Positions 15,336 through 24,185 of a stretch of 63,635 nt of DNA are shown here, piece by piece. Position numbers and translations under genes: made by a program. The notes beneath the pieces were generated by a model, which saw only the letters and a program-made list of their open reading frames with translations, was not told the origin of the DNA and ran no database searches. Numbering within the stretch: the stretch's first letter is position 1; every line of letters begins with the position of its first letter. The stretch is taken from the NCBI GenBank assembly GCA_016903675.1, contig JADQBA010000043.1:1-63635 (forward strand), written 5' to 3'. The stretch is from Stigonema ocellatum SAG 48.90 = DSM 106950. Its GTDB lineage: Bacteria; Cyanobacteriota; Cyanobacteriia; Cyanobacteriales; Nostocaceae.

Positions 15336-18215
15336 ATGTCCGGGATAAGTACTCAATGCCGCTGGTTCTTGGGGATGGCGATAGGTGGTGCTATAGCATT
15401 GTCTGCTAATTGCGCCCTAGCTCAGATTAAGCCCGTACCAGATAATACCTTGGGCGCTGAAAGTTCTATCGTTACACCCAATGTTGTGATCAATAGTATT
15501 CCTAGTGACCGAATTGATGGTGGGGCAATTCGGGGAAGAAACCTTTTCCACAGTTTTCAGGAATTTAACATTGATTCCGGACGAGGAGCCTATTTTACTA
15601 ATCCTGCTGGAATTGAGAACATTTTTAGTCGAGTGACGGGAAGTAATGCCTCCAAAATTCTCGGAACACTGGGTGTATTGGGTAATGCTAACCTATTTTT
15701 GATTAATCCCAACGGTATCGTCTTCAAAGATAATGCTGCTCTGGATATTCGAGGTTCATTTGTCGCCAGTACCGCCAGAAGTCTAGTCTTTGCAGATGGC
15801 ACACAGTTCAGCACCACTAAACCTCAAACCGCGCCTCTACTGACCGTGAGTGTTCCTATTGGCTTGCAATTTGAGACAAGTCCAAGTGGTATCCAAGTAC
15901 AAGATGTTAACTTGCTCGACGTGCAATCTGGTGTAACACGGGCGCTAGTCGGTGGTGATGTAGTACTGGATGACAGTGGACTGAGAGCGCGGGGAGGTCG
16001 GGTCGAGTTGGGAGGATTAGCAGAAGCAGGGACAGTTAATCTAGCAGTCAACAATAACGACATAAGTTTAAACTTCCCCGCCACAGCAGCACGGGCAGAT
16101 GTATCACTGCTCAATGGATCTGTTGTGAATGTACTCGCTGGTGGTGGAGGAAGTATCACCGTCAATGCCCAGAACTTGAATCTGAAGGGAGGAAGTAACC
16201 TAAAGGCGGGGATAGCGTCAAATTTGGGTTCTGTTGACAGCAAAGCAGGGGATATTAATATTAATGCAACGGGGGCAATCAAGCTGACTGATGGGAGCTT
16301 TATTAATAATTTGGTAGGTTCTGGATCCCAAGGAAAGGGTGGTGACATCAATATCCAGGCTGAGTCGATCTCCTCAACTGATGGATCTAACGTGATTGCC
16401 AGCACCTTTGGAATAGGAGATGCAGGTAATGTGACCATTAATGCCCGTGATACGGTCTCCTTTGATGGGGTGAGACAGGATAACAATTACCCATACGGCG
16501 GTGTATATAGCCGGGTAGAAACCAATGCCTACGGCAAGGGGGGTAATATCAATATCACAACTGGTTCCCTGACTGTACGCAATGGCGCTGTCTTAACTAC
16601 AAGCATCGATGGACGGGGAGATGCTGGCAATGTGAACATTCAGGCCCGCGATACGATTTCCTTTGCCGGGGAGAGTAGCATCAATGGACAATCAAGTGGT
16701 GCATTCAGCGCTCTGAAAAAGAACGCTACGGGTCACGGGGGTGATATCAATATCACGACGGGGTCGCTCTCTGTAACTAATGGCGCTCAAATGGTTGCCA
16801 GCACCCTTGGACAGGGAGATGCTGGCAATGTGAATATTAAAGCTCGCGATGCAGTCTTTTTTGATGGCGTCGGTGTCGATTTATTTTCAAGTGGTGTTTA
16901 TAGCCGGGTGGAAACCAAAGGAATAGGTCAGGGGGGTAATGTCAAAGTCATGGCGGATTCGCTCAGGGTCACCAATGGCGCTGTTATAACTACCAGCACT
17001 GACGGACAGGGGCAAGCGGGAAACGTATCCATTCACGCCCGCGATGTCGTCTTTGATGGAGTGGGTAGCTTTAATCCAGCATTATCAGAATTAAATTTTA
17101 GACAATACAGTGGTGCATTCAGCGCTGTGAAAAAGAATGGTATGGGTGAGGGGGGTAATGTAAATGTCACGGCACAGTCACTTAGGATCACTAATGGTGC
17201 CGAATTGCAAGCCAGCACTTTTGGAAAAGGGAAAGCGGGAAACGTTTCCATTAACGCCCACGATATTGTCTTAGATGGGGTGGGTAGCAATGGATTCTCC
17301 AGTGGGGTGTTCAGCACTGTAGACAAGGACGCAGTGGGCAGCGGTGGCGGAATCGATATCACCACCAAGTCGCTTTCTCTTACCAACGGCGCTGAACTGT
17401 CTAGCACCAGTCAAGGAAGTAATAACGCCGCAGGCAACATCAACGTTACGGCACGCTCTATCGGACTTAACAACAAAGGTGTCATCAGTGCTGACACTCA
17501 AGGGGGTGAGGGCAACATCAACCTGTACTTTAGAGATTATTTAATTATGCGCCGAGGCAGTGGAATTACTACCAAGGCAAAAGGAACCAATGTCACTGGC
17601 GGTAATATCACCATTGATGCCAAGAATGGCTTCATCGTCGCCGTTCCACAGGAAAATAGCGATATCAGTGCCAATTCTGATGACTTTCGTGGCGGTCAGG
17701 TGAAAATCAATGCTACTGGTATCTTTGGTACACAGTTCCGGAATGCACCTACACTATTAAGTGACATCACCGCCACCGGAAAAGATTCTTCGTTAAATGG
17801 CATCGTGCAAATAAACACCCCCGGTATTGACCCCACTCGAGGGTTAGTGCAACTACCCATAAATCTGGTTGATGCAACACAGCAAATTGACAATAGCTGT
17901 AATCTCGGTAGCAAGTACAGAGCCAGTTCCTTTGTTGTCACCGGACGCGGTGGCTTACCTCCCAACCCTAGGACTGAACCCCTCAGCAGTGATGCAGTGC
18001 AAGTAGATTGGGTAACTCTTAACCCAACCACAGAAAACCGCTCTCGTCCATATGTTACCAAAAATCTCACGCCTGCCACACCAGCACAGATTATCCAAGC
18101 CACAGGGTGGATGAGAAATGCTAAAGGCGAGGTTGTACTCACGGCTGATGCGCCCACCGCCACGTCCCATAGTTCCCGGCAAACACCAGCTAGTTGCGGT
18201 AAGCCAGACAAGTAA
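15336..18215 (+). CDS. Two-partner-secretion exoprotein (second paralogue)
   Basis: A 959-residue secreted protein paralogous to the product of 1204-4959. It has a signal peptide (MSGISTQCRWFLGMAIGGAI..., cleavage near ALA-QIKP), a TPS domain with NLFLINPNGIVFK, and about ten 45-65-residue beta-helix repeats each opening G(Q/K)GGN(V/I). The tail (GRGGLPPNPRTEPLSSDAVQ onward) is almost the same as in the paralogue. The conserved N- and C-termini with a divergent, shorter repeat core suggest duplication followed by repeat loss or gain. It converges on the FhaC-CHAT operon, which presumably supplies the export pore. Confidence 0.92.
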   Translation: MSGISTQCRWFLGMAIGGAIALSANCALAQIKPVPDNTLGAESSIVTPNVVINSIPSDRIDGGAIRGRNLFHSFQEFNIDSGRGAYFTNPAGIENIFSRVTGSNASKILGTLGVLGNANLFLINPNGIVFKDNAALDIRGSFVASTARSLVFADGTQFSTTKPQTAPLLTVSVPIGLQFETSPSGIQVQDVNLLDVQSGVTRALVGGDVVLDDSGLRARGGRVELGGLAEAGTVNLAVNNNDISLNFPATAARADVSLLNGSVVNVLAGGGGSITVNAQNLNLKGGSNLKAGIASNLGSVDSKAGDININATGAIKLTDGSFINNLVGSGSQGKGGDINIQAESISSTDGSNVIASTFGIGDAGNVTINARDTVSFDGVRQDNNYPYGGVYSRVETNAYGKGGNINITTGSLTVRNGAVLTTSIDGRGDAGNVNIQARDTISFAGESSINGQSSGAFSALKKNATGHGGDINITTGSLSVTNGAQMVASTLGQGDAGNVNIKARDAVFFDGVGVDLFSSGVYSRVETKGIGQGGNVKVMADSLRVTNGAVITTSTDGQGQAGNVSIHARDVVFDGVGSFNPALSELNFRQYSGAFSAVKKNGMGEGGNVNVTAQSLRITNGAELQASTFGKGKAGNVSINAHDIVLDGVGSNGFSSGVFSTVDKDAVGSGGGIDITTKSLSLTNGAELSSTSQGSNNAAGNINVTARSIGLNNKGVISADTQGGEGNINLYFRDYLIMRRGSGITTKAKGTNVTGGNITIDAKNGFIVAVPQENSDISANSDDFRGGQVKINATGIFGTQFRNAPTLLSDITATGKDSSLNGIVQINTPGIDPTRGLVQLPINLVDATQQIDNSCNLGSKYRASSFVVTGRGGLPPNPRTEPLSSDAVQVDWVTLNPTTENRSRPYVTKNLTPATPAQIIQATGWMRNAKGEVVLTADAPTATSHSSRQTPASCGKPDK

Positions 18216-18223
18216 CTTGTTAA

Positions 18224-18325
18224 TATAGCAATCCTCCGCAGATTTACAAACACCTCTTCCAAGTCCCCCTTGTCCCCCAAGTCTTCCTTGTCCCCGTTGT
18301 TCGGATCTCAATTAGGATTGCTATA
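18224..18325. repeat. Repeat family 4, copy 1 (TATAGCAATCC ends)
   Basis: Inverted ends TATAGCAATCCT and AGGATTGCTATA enclose a stretch of CCTTGTCCCC-like tandem units between the two convergent genes. Related copies lie at 41794-41917, 41981-42106 and 58756-58849. Confidence 0.65.
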
Positions 18326-18426
18326 CTTTTGGGATACACTCAGATAGAACCGACAATTATCCGCGTCCATCTGCGTACCCTACGGGAAGCCGCCCTTGGG
18401 GCGTCTACATCTGCGGTTCAAAATCC

Positions 18427-21132
18427 CTACAGCCAATTCCCCACTAAAACATAGGGTGCCCAGAAATATGGACGTTTCTCGTTAGCAAAAACAGCTAGTT
18501 GGGCATGTTGGAGTGCTTCGGCTTTAGTCACCCTACTCTTTAACCCTCGATAGAACTCACTCATCAGAGCAGCTGTGTACTGATCATCCACTGACCACAA
18601 CGTTGCCAGTGTACTACGCGCTCCTGCTCGCACCGCCACCCCAGCCAGTCCCAAGGCAGCTCGTTTGTCTCCCGCTGCCGTTTTACAGGCACTAAGGACG
18701 AGTAATTCCATCGCCCCAGATTTGCCTTGGTCGCTAACTCGCAGTAAAGTATCAAAATCCTTGACCTTAACCAGTTGATCCCAAGTCAGAATAAAGGTTT
18801 TGTCAGGATCGGAACTGAACTCGCCGTGAGTCGCCAAGTGAACCACCGAGAAAGGCGCTGATTGTAACTGCTTTTGCAAGTTAAGTTTTGTAAAATTTTG
18901 ATCTAACAGTTCTTGACTTCTAGGTATCTCACTGCGGATTCCTTTTAATTCCTGTGGCACGTTTTGGAGTTGGGGAAACCCAAGACGTTCTTTAGACACT
19001 CCAGCAGTTAAGGCGTTTAACTGTACCTGTCGCAACGGTCTGGGGTCAAGGAGTTGCAAACCAGGTGTCAGGGCGATCGCATACTTCTCTACAAGATATT
19101 TCTGCTGTTGTTTGTCATATAGAGCCGCCATCGGGATATTTCGCAACTCACCATCCAGCACAAACACTAAGGTTTTAATGCCACTTTTGGCTAACTCTGT
19201 TTCAGCAGGTCGGATTAACCAGTCATATATCTTTTGGGACTGCTGCTGAACCTGGACAGTCTCGGCTACATCTAGTAACTTGTCCCTCAAAGATGTTATA
19301 ATACCACCCAATTCATTCTGGTCTATCAAAGTCCTGTAATGACGCAAATTTTGGTTAGGCAGCTTGAGGATAACATCTAGGCGGTTTGGCAAAATAATTG
19401 GATAGATAACTGCTGCTCGTTGGTCTTTCTTGTCAACCACTGGGTCAATTTCCAGGTTAGCACTTAAACAAGCTGACCGAAAAAAGTTATTCAGTTCCGC
19501 CAATTGCAGGGATTCAATCACATCACGAGCATGCTTGAGATTTTCTGGATTTATCCCCCCTTGATCCCCCCTTAATAAGGGGGGTTGGGGGGATCGCAAC
19601 AGTAATTCAACTAACTCTCGATACACAGGTTCCACCCTTTCCCGGAAGGAAAACTGAATGTCTGGATTGATGGCGACTAAATCCTTACGCAGAGATTGAA
19701 GTGTTTTATATGCTACATCATAGGATGCGATCGCTCCTTTAATATCTCCCCTATTTTTAAGTAAACGTCCTAGCTGCCATTCCCATTGATAAGCAATATC
19801 CGAGGCATTAATACTCTGGGCTATAGACAAAGCTTTCTCCGTAAGTTCTTGAGCACGGTCCAACTGCAAAGTTTTTTCATACAACTCCCCAAGAGTACCA
19901 AGAGCATAAGATTCTGCTTGCAAGTCTTGCAAGCTTTGCGCCTGCTGGACTGCGGTAGCCAATATCTGGGCAATGCGTAGGGAGTGGGGACTCCCTAGCT
20001 TCATCAAACTTTCAGCAAAGTTAATTTTGGTGTAAACTGCCGTCCGGCTAGGGGACAAGTTGCTAATCTCAGACTGAATTTGGGATGACAATGCCAATGC
20101 ATCGGGAAATCGCTTTGTCTCTATAAGTAGACTAAGTTGATTTAGCTGAGCCTGGATGCGCTTGCTTGTATCATTAGATGCACTAGCAGCCTGCTGGTAG
20201 TACTGTAGCGCAGCTTTAGTGTCTCGTTGAGCGCGGGCTGTGTTGCCTAGACTAAATAGAGCCTCACTAACAGCTTGATTTGATTGCAACCCTCTTGCTA
20301 CTTCTAAACTTTTCCCCAACACCTCTTGGGAGTTCTTTAAATCACCAACAACTCGCAAAACGTTGCCGAGGCTACGTAGTCCTGTAGCTTTGAGAGATGA
20401 GTTGGGTTGTTTTCCTAGAGTTTCCTCCACCTTCATTAAAATATCCCTAGCCTGAAGGTAAAACCCTGAAGCTTGTAAAGCTTGAGCAGAGTTAATGCGG
20501 TTACGGATTAATATAGCGTCATCACCTATTTGTTGATAAATATTAGCGGCTTGTTGCCAAGTTGTTAGTGCCGCTTCAGTTTTTCCCTGTGCCAATTGTA
20601 ACCGCCCTTGCACATCTAAGGCTTGGGCAAGGATGTATGGATTTTGGATTTTAGATTGCTCTGGATATCCCAGTAAAAGCAGACTATGTGCGATCGCATT
20701 CTCGGCAACTTTCCACAAGCCAAGTTGCTGATAAGCCAAGGAGAGATTGCTCAGCGTCATCGCTTCCCTTAATCCGTCCCCAGTATCTTTAAAAACTGCT
20801 ACTGCCTGTTGCAAAACCAGGACTGCCTCAGTAAACCGTCCTGCCTCGTAAAGTTTTTTACCCTGCTCCACTAAACTTTCGCTCTCACTAGCTTCACCTC
20901 TACCTCCCCTCTCCGCCTGCGGAGAGGGGCTGGGGGTGAGGTTCTTATTAACCGAATCTGATATCATTTGCACAGCAGGAGCTTTCGCCAAAACAGGAGA
21001 TACCATGATGCACACAAATACAATCATCAGCGCCAGTAGAAGCTGAATCATCCAACCCCTACCTGAGCATTTAGACTTCAGAATGAAAATGGGCTGTAAA
21101 GCACGGAAAAATACAGACCGTTTTCTTGCCAT
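18427..21132 (-). CDS. TPR-CHAT caspase-like protease, exported or membrane-anchored
   Basis: The product is up to 901 residues. A hydrophobic segment at 28-48 (MIQLLLALMIVFVCIMVSPV) acts as signal or anchor. Tetratricopeptide repeats follow at about 84-480, then a CHAT domain (about 600-901) with catalytic His769 (HLATHGEF) and Cys816 (LSACKTA). CHAT proteases are caspase-like; TPR-CHAT proteins include the Craspase protease, though here no CRISPR genes are near. The start may be 21132 (GAGAG upstream, overlapping the FhaC gene by 55 bp) or 21051 (Met28). Two repeat-derived insertions are in frame: residues 65-81 (LTPSPSPQAERGG...) and 514-527 (SPQPPLLRGDQGGI). They fall outside the catalytic core. 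Coupling to the TPS transporter suggests processing or control of the exoproteins. Confidence 0.9.
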   Translation of the reverse strand: MARKRSVFFRALQPIFILKSKCSGRGWMIQLLLALMIVFVCIMVSPVLAKAPAVQMISDSVNKNLTPSPSPQAERGGRGEASESESLVEQGKKLYEAGRFTEAVLVLQQAVAVFKDTGDGLREAMTLSNLSLAYQQLGLWKVAENAIAHSLLLLGYPEQSKIQNPYILAQALDVQGRLQLAQGKTEAALTTWQQAANIYQQIGDDAILIRNRINSAQALQASGFYLQARDILMKVEETLGKQPNSSLKATGLRSLGNVLRVVGDLKNSQEVLGKSLEVARGLQSNQAVSEALFSLGNTARAQRDTKAALQYYQQAASASNDTSKRIQAQLNQLSLLIETKRFPDALALSSQIQSEISNLSPSRTAVYTKINFAESLMKLGSPHSLRIAQILATAVQQAQSLQDLQAESYALGTLGELYEKTLQLDRAQELTEKALSIAQSINASDIAYQWEWQLGRLLKNRGDIKGAIASYDVAYKTLQSLRKDLVAINPDIQFSFRERVEPVYRELVELLLRSPQPPLLRGDQGGINPENLKHARDVIESLQLAELNNFFRSACLSANLEIDPVVDKKDQRAAVIYPIILPNRLDVILKLPNQNLRHYRTLIDQNELGGIITSLRDKLLDVAETVQVQQQSQKIYDWLIRPAETELAKSGIKTLVFVLDGELRNIPMAALYDKQQQKYLVEKYAIALTPGLQLLDPRPLRQVQLNALTAGVSKERLGFPQLQNVPQELKGIRSEIPRSQELLDQNFTKLNLQKQLQSAPFSVVHLATHGEFSSDPDKTFILTWDQLVKVKDFDTLLRVSDQGKSGAMELLVLSACKTAAGDKRAALGLAGVAVRAGARSTLATLWSVDDQYTAALMSEFYRGLKSRVTKAEALQHAQLAVFANEKRPYFWAPYVLVGNWL

Positions 21133-22886
21133 GTTCTTTCTCTCGAATTAACAGATACTAAAGGAATGCCCCAATCCAAACGGGCTGTAAACTCGTTGCC
21201 CAGCCGCAACTGCAAACCCAGACCGACTGCTGCTAGGGTGTTTGGGTTCTGATTTAAAGCTTCTTGTTGAGAGTAGCCCCAGGCAGTACCCACATCGACA
21301 AACGGGATGGCTTGCAAAACACCGTGCCACTTGGGAATCCGTAAAATCGGGTACTGGAGTTCTGCCGTAGCGAGGAAACCATTATCCGTGAGTAGTAAGT
21401 CTTGGCGGTATCCTCGGACACTTCCTAAGCCACCCAAGCCAAACTGCTCTATTGGCACAAGCGGTCGGTCTGCTAACTGCAAATTACCACGGACTAATAG
21501 TAAGGTGTCAGGAGCCAAAAGGCGCACCCACTGAGCCTGTCCCAACCACGAAAAAAAACGGCTATCCGGCGCTTGTGCATTAATCGTGGAACTAAATGCA
21601 CCGTTACCAAAGCTGAACTGAGAACGAGCAGCGATGACTTCACGGCTGCTACGATTCGTCCATTCTTGAAAAAATCGCAGTGCTGATACTCGGGTGCGTC
21701 CCTTTTCATCGGCTCCAGGCGACAGTAAATCGAGAGGAACCTCATTAGCATTGAACACGGAGGACGAGATATCACTTTCCCGTCGAGAGGCTGTCAAGCC
21801 AAAGGCGAATTCTTGCGTCGGAGTCTGAATTACTGGCTGGCGGAATGTCAGTTCGTAGTAACGGAAAGCCGATTTGATATCTAGGGTGTTGAAAGGACGT
21901 TCAATGACATTGCTGGATGTGTTCCCATAGTTAAAGGTGAGCGTACCGTTGCGGGGATTGAGAGGAAATGTGTAGCTGGTATCGAAGGTGTTGCTGCCAT
22001 CAGTGTTTGTGTAGCTGAAGGTTAGACTATCCCCCAACCCTAGTAAATTACCTTCACGCAACTGAAGACGGCGTTGGAAACTGCCGACACTGGGTGTTCG
22101 CCCATTATCAAGCGCAACTTGAGCATTGAAGGTCTTCGCCTCCGTCACTTTGACTAATAGCACACTCGCACCAGGACTAGAGCCTGCTGACAGTTCCGCT
22201 GAAAGGTTTTGAATGAGAGGATTTTGTTGCAGCAGTTGCAGTGCCTCTAAGAGGCGTTTTTGATTCACAGGTGGCGACGAGACTATGGCTAGGCGGCTTC
22301 GCACATAATTGGAGTTTAGCCGCCGGGTACCAGTCACTCGGATATCTTCTAATCTGCCTTCGACTACCTGAATTTTTACCACACCTCCAGTGAGGGTTTG
22401 AGGTGGAATATAGGTTCCAGAGGTGATGTAACCCTGCTTAATGTAGAGTTGGGTAATTGCAGAACCAGCATCCAAAAGTTCTGCAAATGAGATAGGTCTG
22501 TGGGTGAATTTAGCAAGTAATTGAGTTAACTGTTCACGCCTGAATACAGTGCTGCCAACAACATCAAACCGTTCAACAATGAAGGTTTGCGCCGGAGCAC
22601 TAGGAAGTTGTTGATTTGGTGTAGGAACTGGGTTAGAGGGTCGGAGTAGGTCGGATGGTGGGGGTAGTGGTCCTCCCGGTTGGGATGGTGGCTGTGGCTT
22701 GGGTAAGGATGGCTGCACATCTTGCGGCGGAGGGATTTCTAAGCGTGTGGGTGAATTGCCACTGGGTAGTTGTGCTGTATTAACCATTTGCGCCTTCAAG
22801 GGTCTAATTGTTAGACAGCTAAGTAAGATAACTAAACTTAGTTGCAAACAGGACCCAGCAAAACTTAGAGGAAATTTAGTAACCAT
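21078..22886 (-). CDS. ShlB/FhaC/HecB-type outer-membrane transporter of the TPS pathway
   Basis: A protein of about 602 residues. I prefer ATG 22886 over the in-frame TTG at 22949 because it opens the signal peptide (MVTKFPLSFAGSCLQ..., cleavage near PLKA-QM). Then follow a proline-rich linker, a POTRA domain (FIVERFDVVGSTVFRREQL onward), a second POTRA-like region ending in the barrel, and a 16-strand-type barrel with the VRGY signature in GLGGLGSVRGYRQD (near residue 489). The protein ends in an aromatic residue (SPFSF), as expected for outer-membrane barrels. The family exports TPS-domain exoproteins, so the proteins at 1204 and 15336 are its likely cargo. Its 3' end overlaps the start of the CHAT gene, indicating translational coupling. 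Confidence 0.93.
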   Translation of the reverse strand: MVTKFPLSFAGSCLQLSLVILLSCLTIRPLKAQMVNTAQLPSGNSPTRLEIPPPQDVQPSLPKPQPPSQPGGPLPPPSDLLRPSNPVPTPNQQLPSAPAQTFIVERFDVVGSTVFRREQLTQLLAKFTHRPISFAELLDAGSAITQLYIKQGYITSGTYIPPQTLTGGVVKIQVVEGRLEDIRVTGTRRLNSNYVRSRLAIVSSPPVNQKRLLEALQLLQQNPLIQNLSAELSAGSSPGASVLLVKVTEAKTFNAQVALDNGRTPSVGSFQRRLQLREGNLLGLGDSLTFSYTNTDGSNTFDTSYTFPLNPRNGTLTFNYGNTSSNVIERPFNTLDIKSAFRYYELTFRQPVIQTPTQEFAFGLTASRRESDISSSVFNANEVPLDLLSPGADEKGRTRVSALRFFQEWTNRSSREVIAARSQFSFGNGAFSSTINAQAPDSRFFSWLGQAQWVRLLAPDTLLLVRGNLQLADRPLVPIEQFGLGGLGSVRGYRQDLLLTDNGFLATAELQYPILRIPKWHGVLQAIPFVDVGTAWGYSQQEALNQNPNTLAAVGLGLQLRLGNEFTARLDWGIPLVSVNSRERTWQENGLYFSVLYSPFSF

Positions 22887-23071
22887 AACAATTAGTAGGC
22901 ACACCAGATCGTTTTCCCAAAGAACCAACCCCACCGAGTACCGATTCAATCCGACATAGCACTACCCCTCAGTTATGCTAACAGACGCCTCAATACTGAG
23001 TAAACCACAATTAGTGTTCGTCAAAGAAAAAAACACCTGAGAATTTGAGGCGCACGAGTTGTGTAAAGTCC

Positions 23072-23097
23072 GCCATCTCTTTACAAAACTTCATCAA
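23072..23097 (-). promoter_or_regulatory. Shared island motif upstream of the FhaC-CHAT operon
   Basis: The plus strand reads GCCATCTCTTTACAAAACTT then CATCAA. It lies about 190-200 nt before ATG 22886 in the same relative orientation as the sites of the two other exported genes. Confidence 0.5.
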
Positions 23098-23240
23098 TTG
23101 GCGAATTTATGTGAAAGATTCGGTTTCTAGCCAGTGCCGAAGGGCGATCGCTTTATTTACCTAATTAGTGTATTATTAAACACTTGTACAAAACAGCAGA
23201 GTTTCTTTGCTTGTATCAAATTACAGCGCATCAGATTATT

Positions 23241-23975
23241 ATGTTCAGAGAAGAAGCCAAGTGGCTGGCAAATATTATCTATTCTCTCAAGCCAGACAGT
23301 GTGTTCCCCATGCTCAATATTGGTAGTTCCAACCAGAAATTTAGGGAAAAAGAACAACCTTGGATCGATGAGATATTATTCAAACCAACGAAAAAACAGG
23401 GTTACTCCGTGATTCACGCTGACATAAAAAATGATACGGGTGTAGATTTAGTAGGAGATTTATGCGACCCTGTTTTTTTGCAGAAACTTTCAGAAATGAA
23501 TATTAAATCTGTGTTGTGTTCTAATTTGTTGGAACACGTAACCAACCGAGAAGAAATCTGTAAAATAATTAGCTCTATTATCCCCAAGGGTGGCTATATT
23601 TTCGTTACAGTTCCTTATCAATATCCCTACCACCGCGACCCTATAGATACAATGTTTCGACCGAACATCAAGGAATTGAGTAACCTGTTCCCCGATTTCA
23701 AAATCGTAAATGGAGAAATTCTCTCAGGAGGTTATTTGGTGCAATCAACTAATATTGCACCTGTATTATACACACTTGCCATGTTCATTCGACTTATCTT
23801 ACCCATTTACCAACCCTTGAGGTGGTGCGATTCTCTTCGATATGCTTTATGGCTGTTCAGAGATATTTTTGTTAGCTGTGTTTTGTTAGAAAAAGTCAAT
23901 GATGTTTCTCAAGACATAGCTGAATCTGGTTTGCCGCATACCCAGTACTGCTCCAAAAAGCCATACGAGCATTAG
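23241..23975 (+). CDS. Class I SAM-dependent methyltransferase-like protein
   Basis: The product is about 244 residues from ATG 23241; an upstream TTG at 23184 would add 19. Motifs include an N-terminal MLNIGSSNQKF loop resembling SAM motif I, an acidic HADIKNDTGVDLVGDLCDP segment, VLCSNLLEHVTN (the post-motif often seen as S-N-xLEH) and GGYIFVTVPY. It resembles the methyltransferases found in glycan and surface polysaccharide clusters. The substrate is unknown. It has no close functional partner here and is divergent from the FhaC gene. Confidence 0.7.
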   Translation: MFREEAKWLANIIYSLKPDSVFPMLNIGSSNQKFREKEQPWIDEILFKPTKKQGYSVIHADIKNDTGVDLVGDLCDPVFLQKLSEMNIKSVLCSNLLEHVTNREEICKIISSIIPKGGYIFVTVPYQYPYHRDPIDTMFRPNIKELSNLFPDFKIVNGEILSGGYLVQSTNIAPVLYTLAMFIRLILPIYQPLRWCDSLRYALWLFRDIFVSCVLLEKVNDVSQDIAESGLPHTQYCSKKPYEH

Positions 23976-24185
23976 GATGACGAATGTCTACAATGGCGTA
24001 GACGACGCGTGAGACAGCAACCAGAAAGTAATTAACTCTGGGTATATCTGAGCGCACCTTTTCCATCATCCATATACTATCCTGTCAACTAACCAAAAGT
24101 CAACCCTAAAATTAGGGAATTGGTGACTGGTGACTGGTCCCCATTCCCCATTCCCCACTCCTCACTCCCCATTCCCCATTCCCCA
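23976..24185. repeat. Spacer with heptamer tandem repeat (STRR)
   Basis: About 24137-24186 is a CCCCATT-type heptamer array (with CCCCACT variants) that runs directly into the stop codon region of the next minus-strand gene. Confidence 0.7.

Noticed and set aside
7549..23097. Calling the shared motif an RpaB HLR1 site
   Set aside because: Only the first half (TTTACAAA) fits the HLR1 half-site; the second (TTCATNA) departs at several positions.
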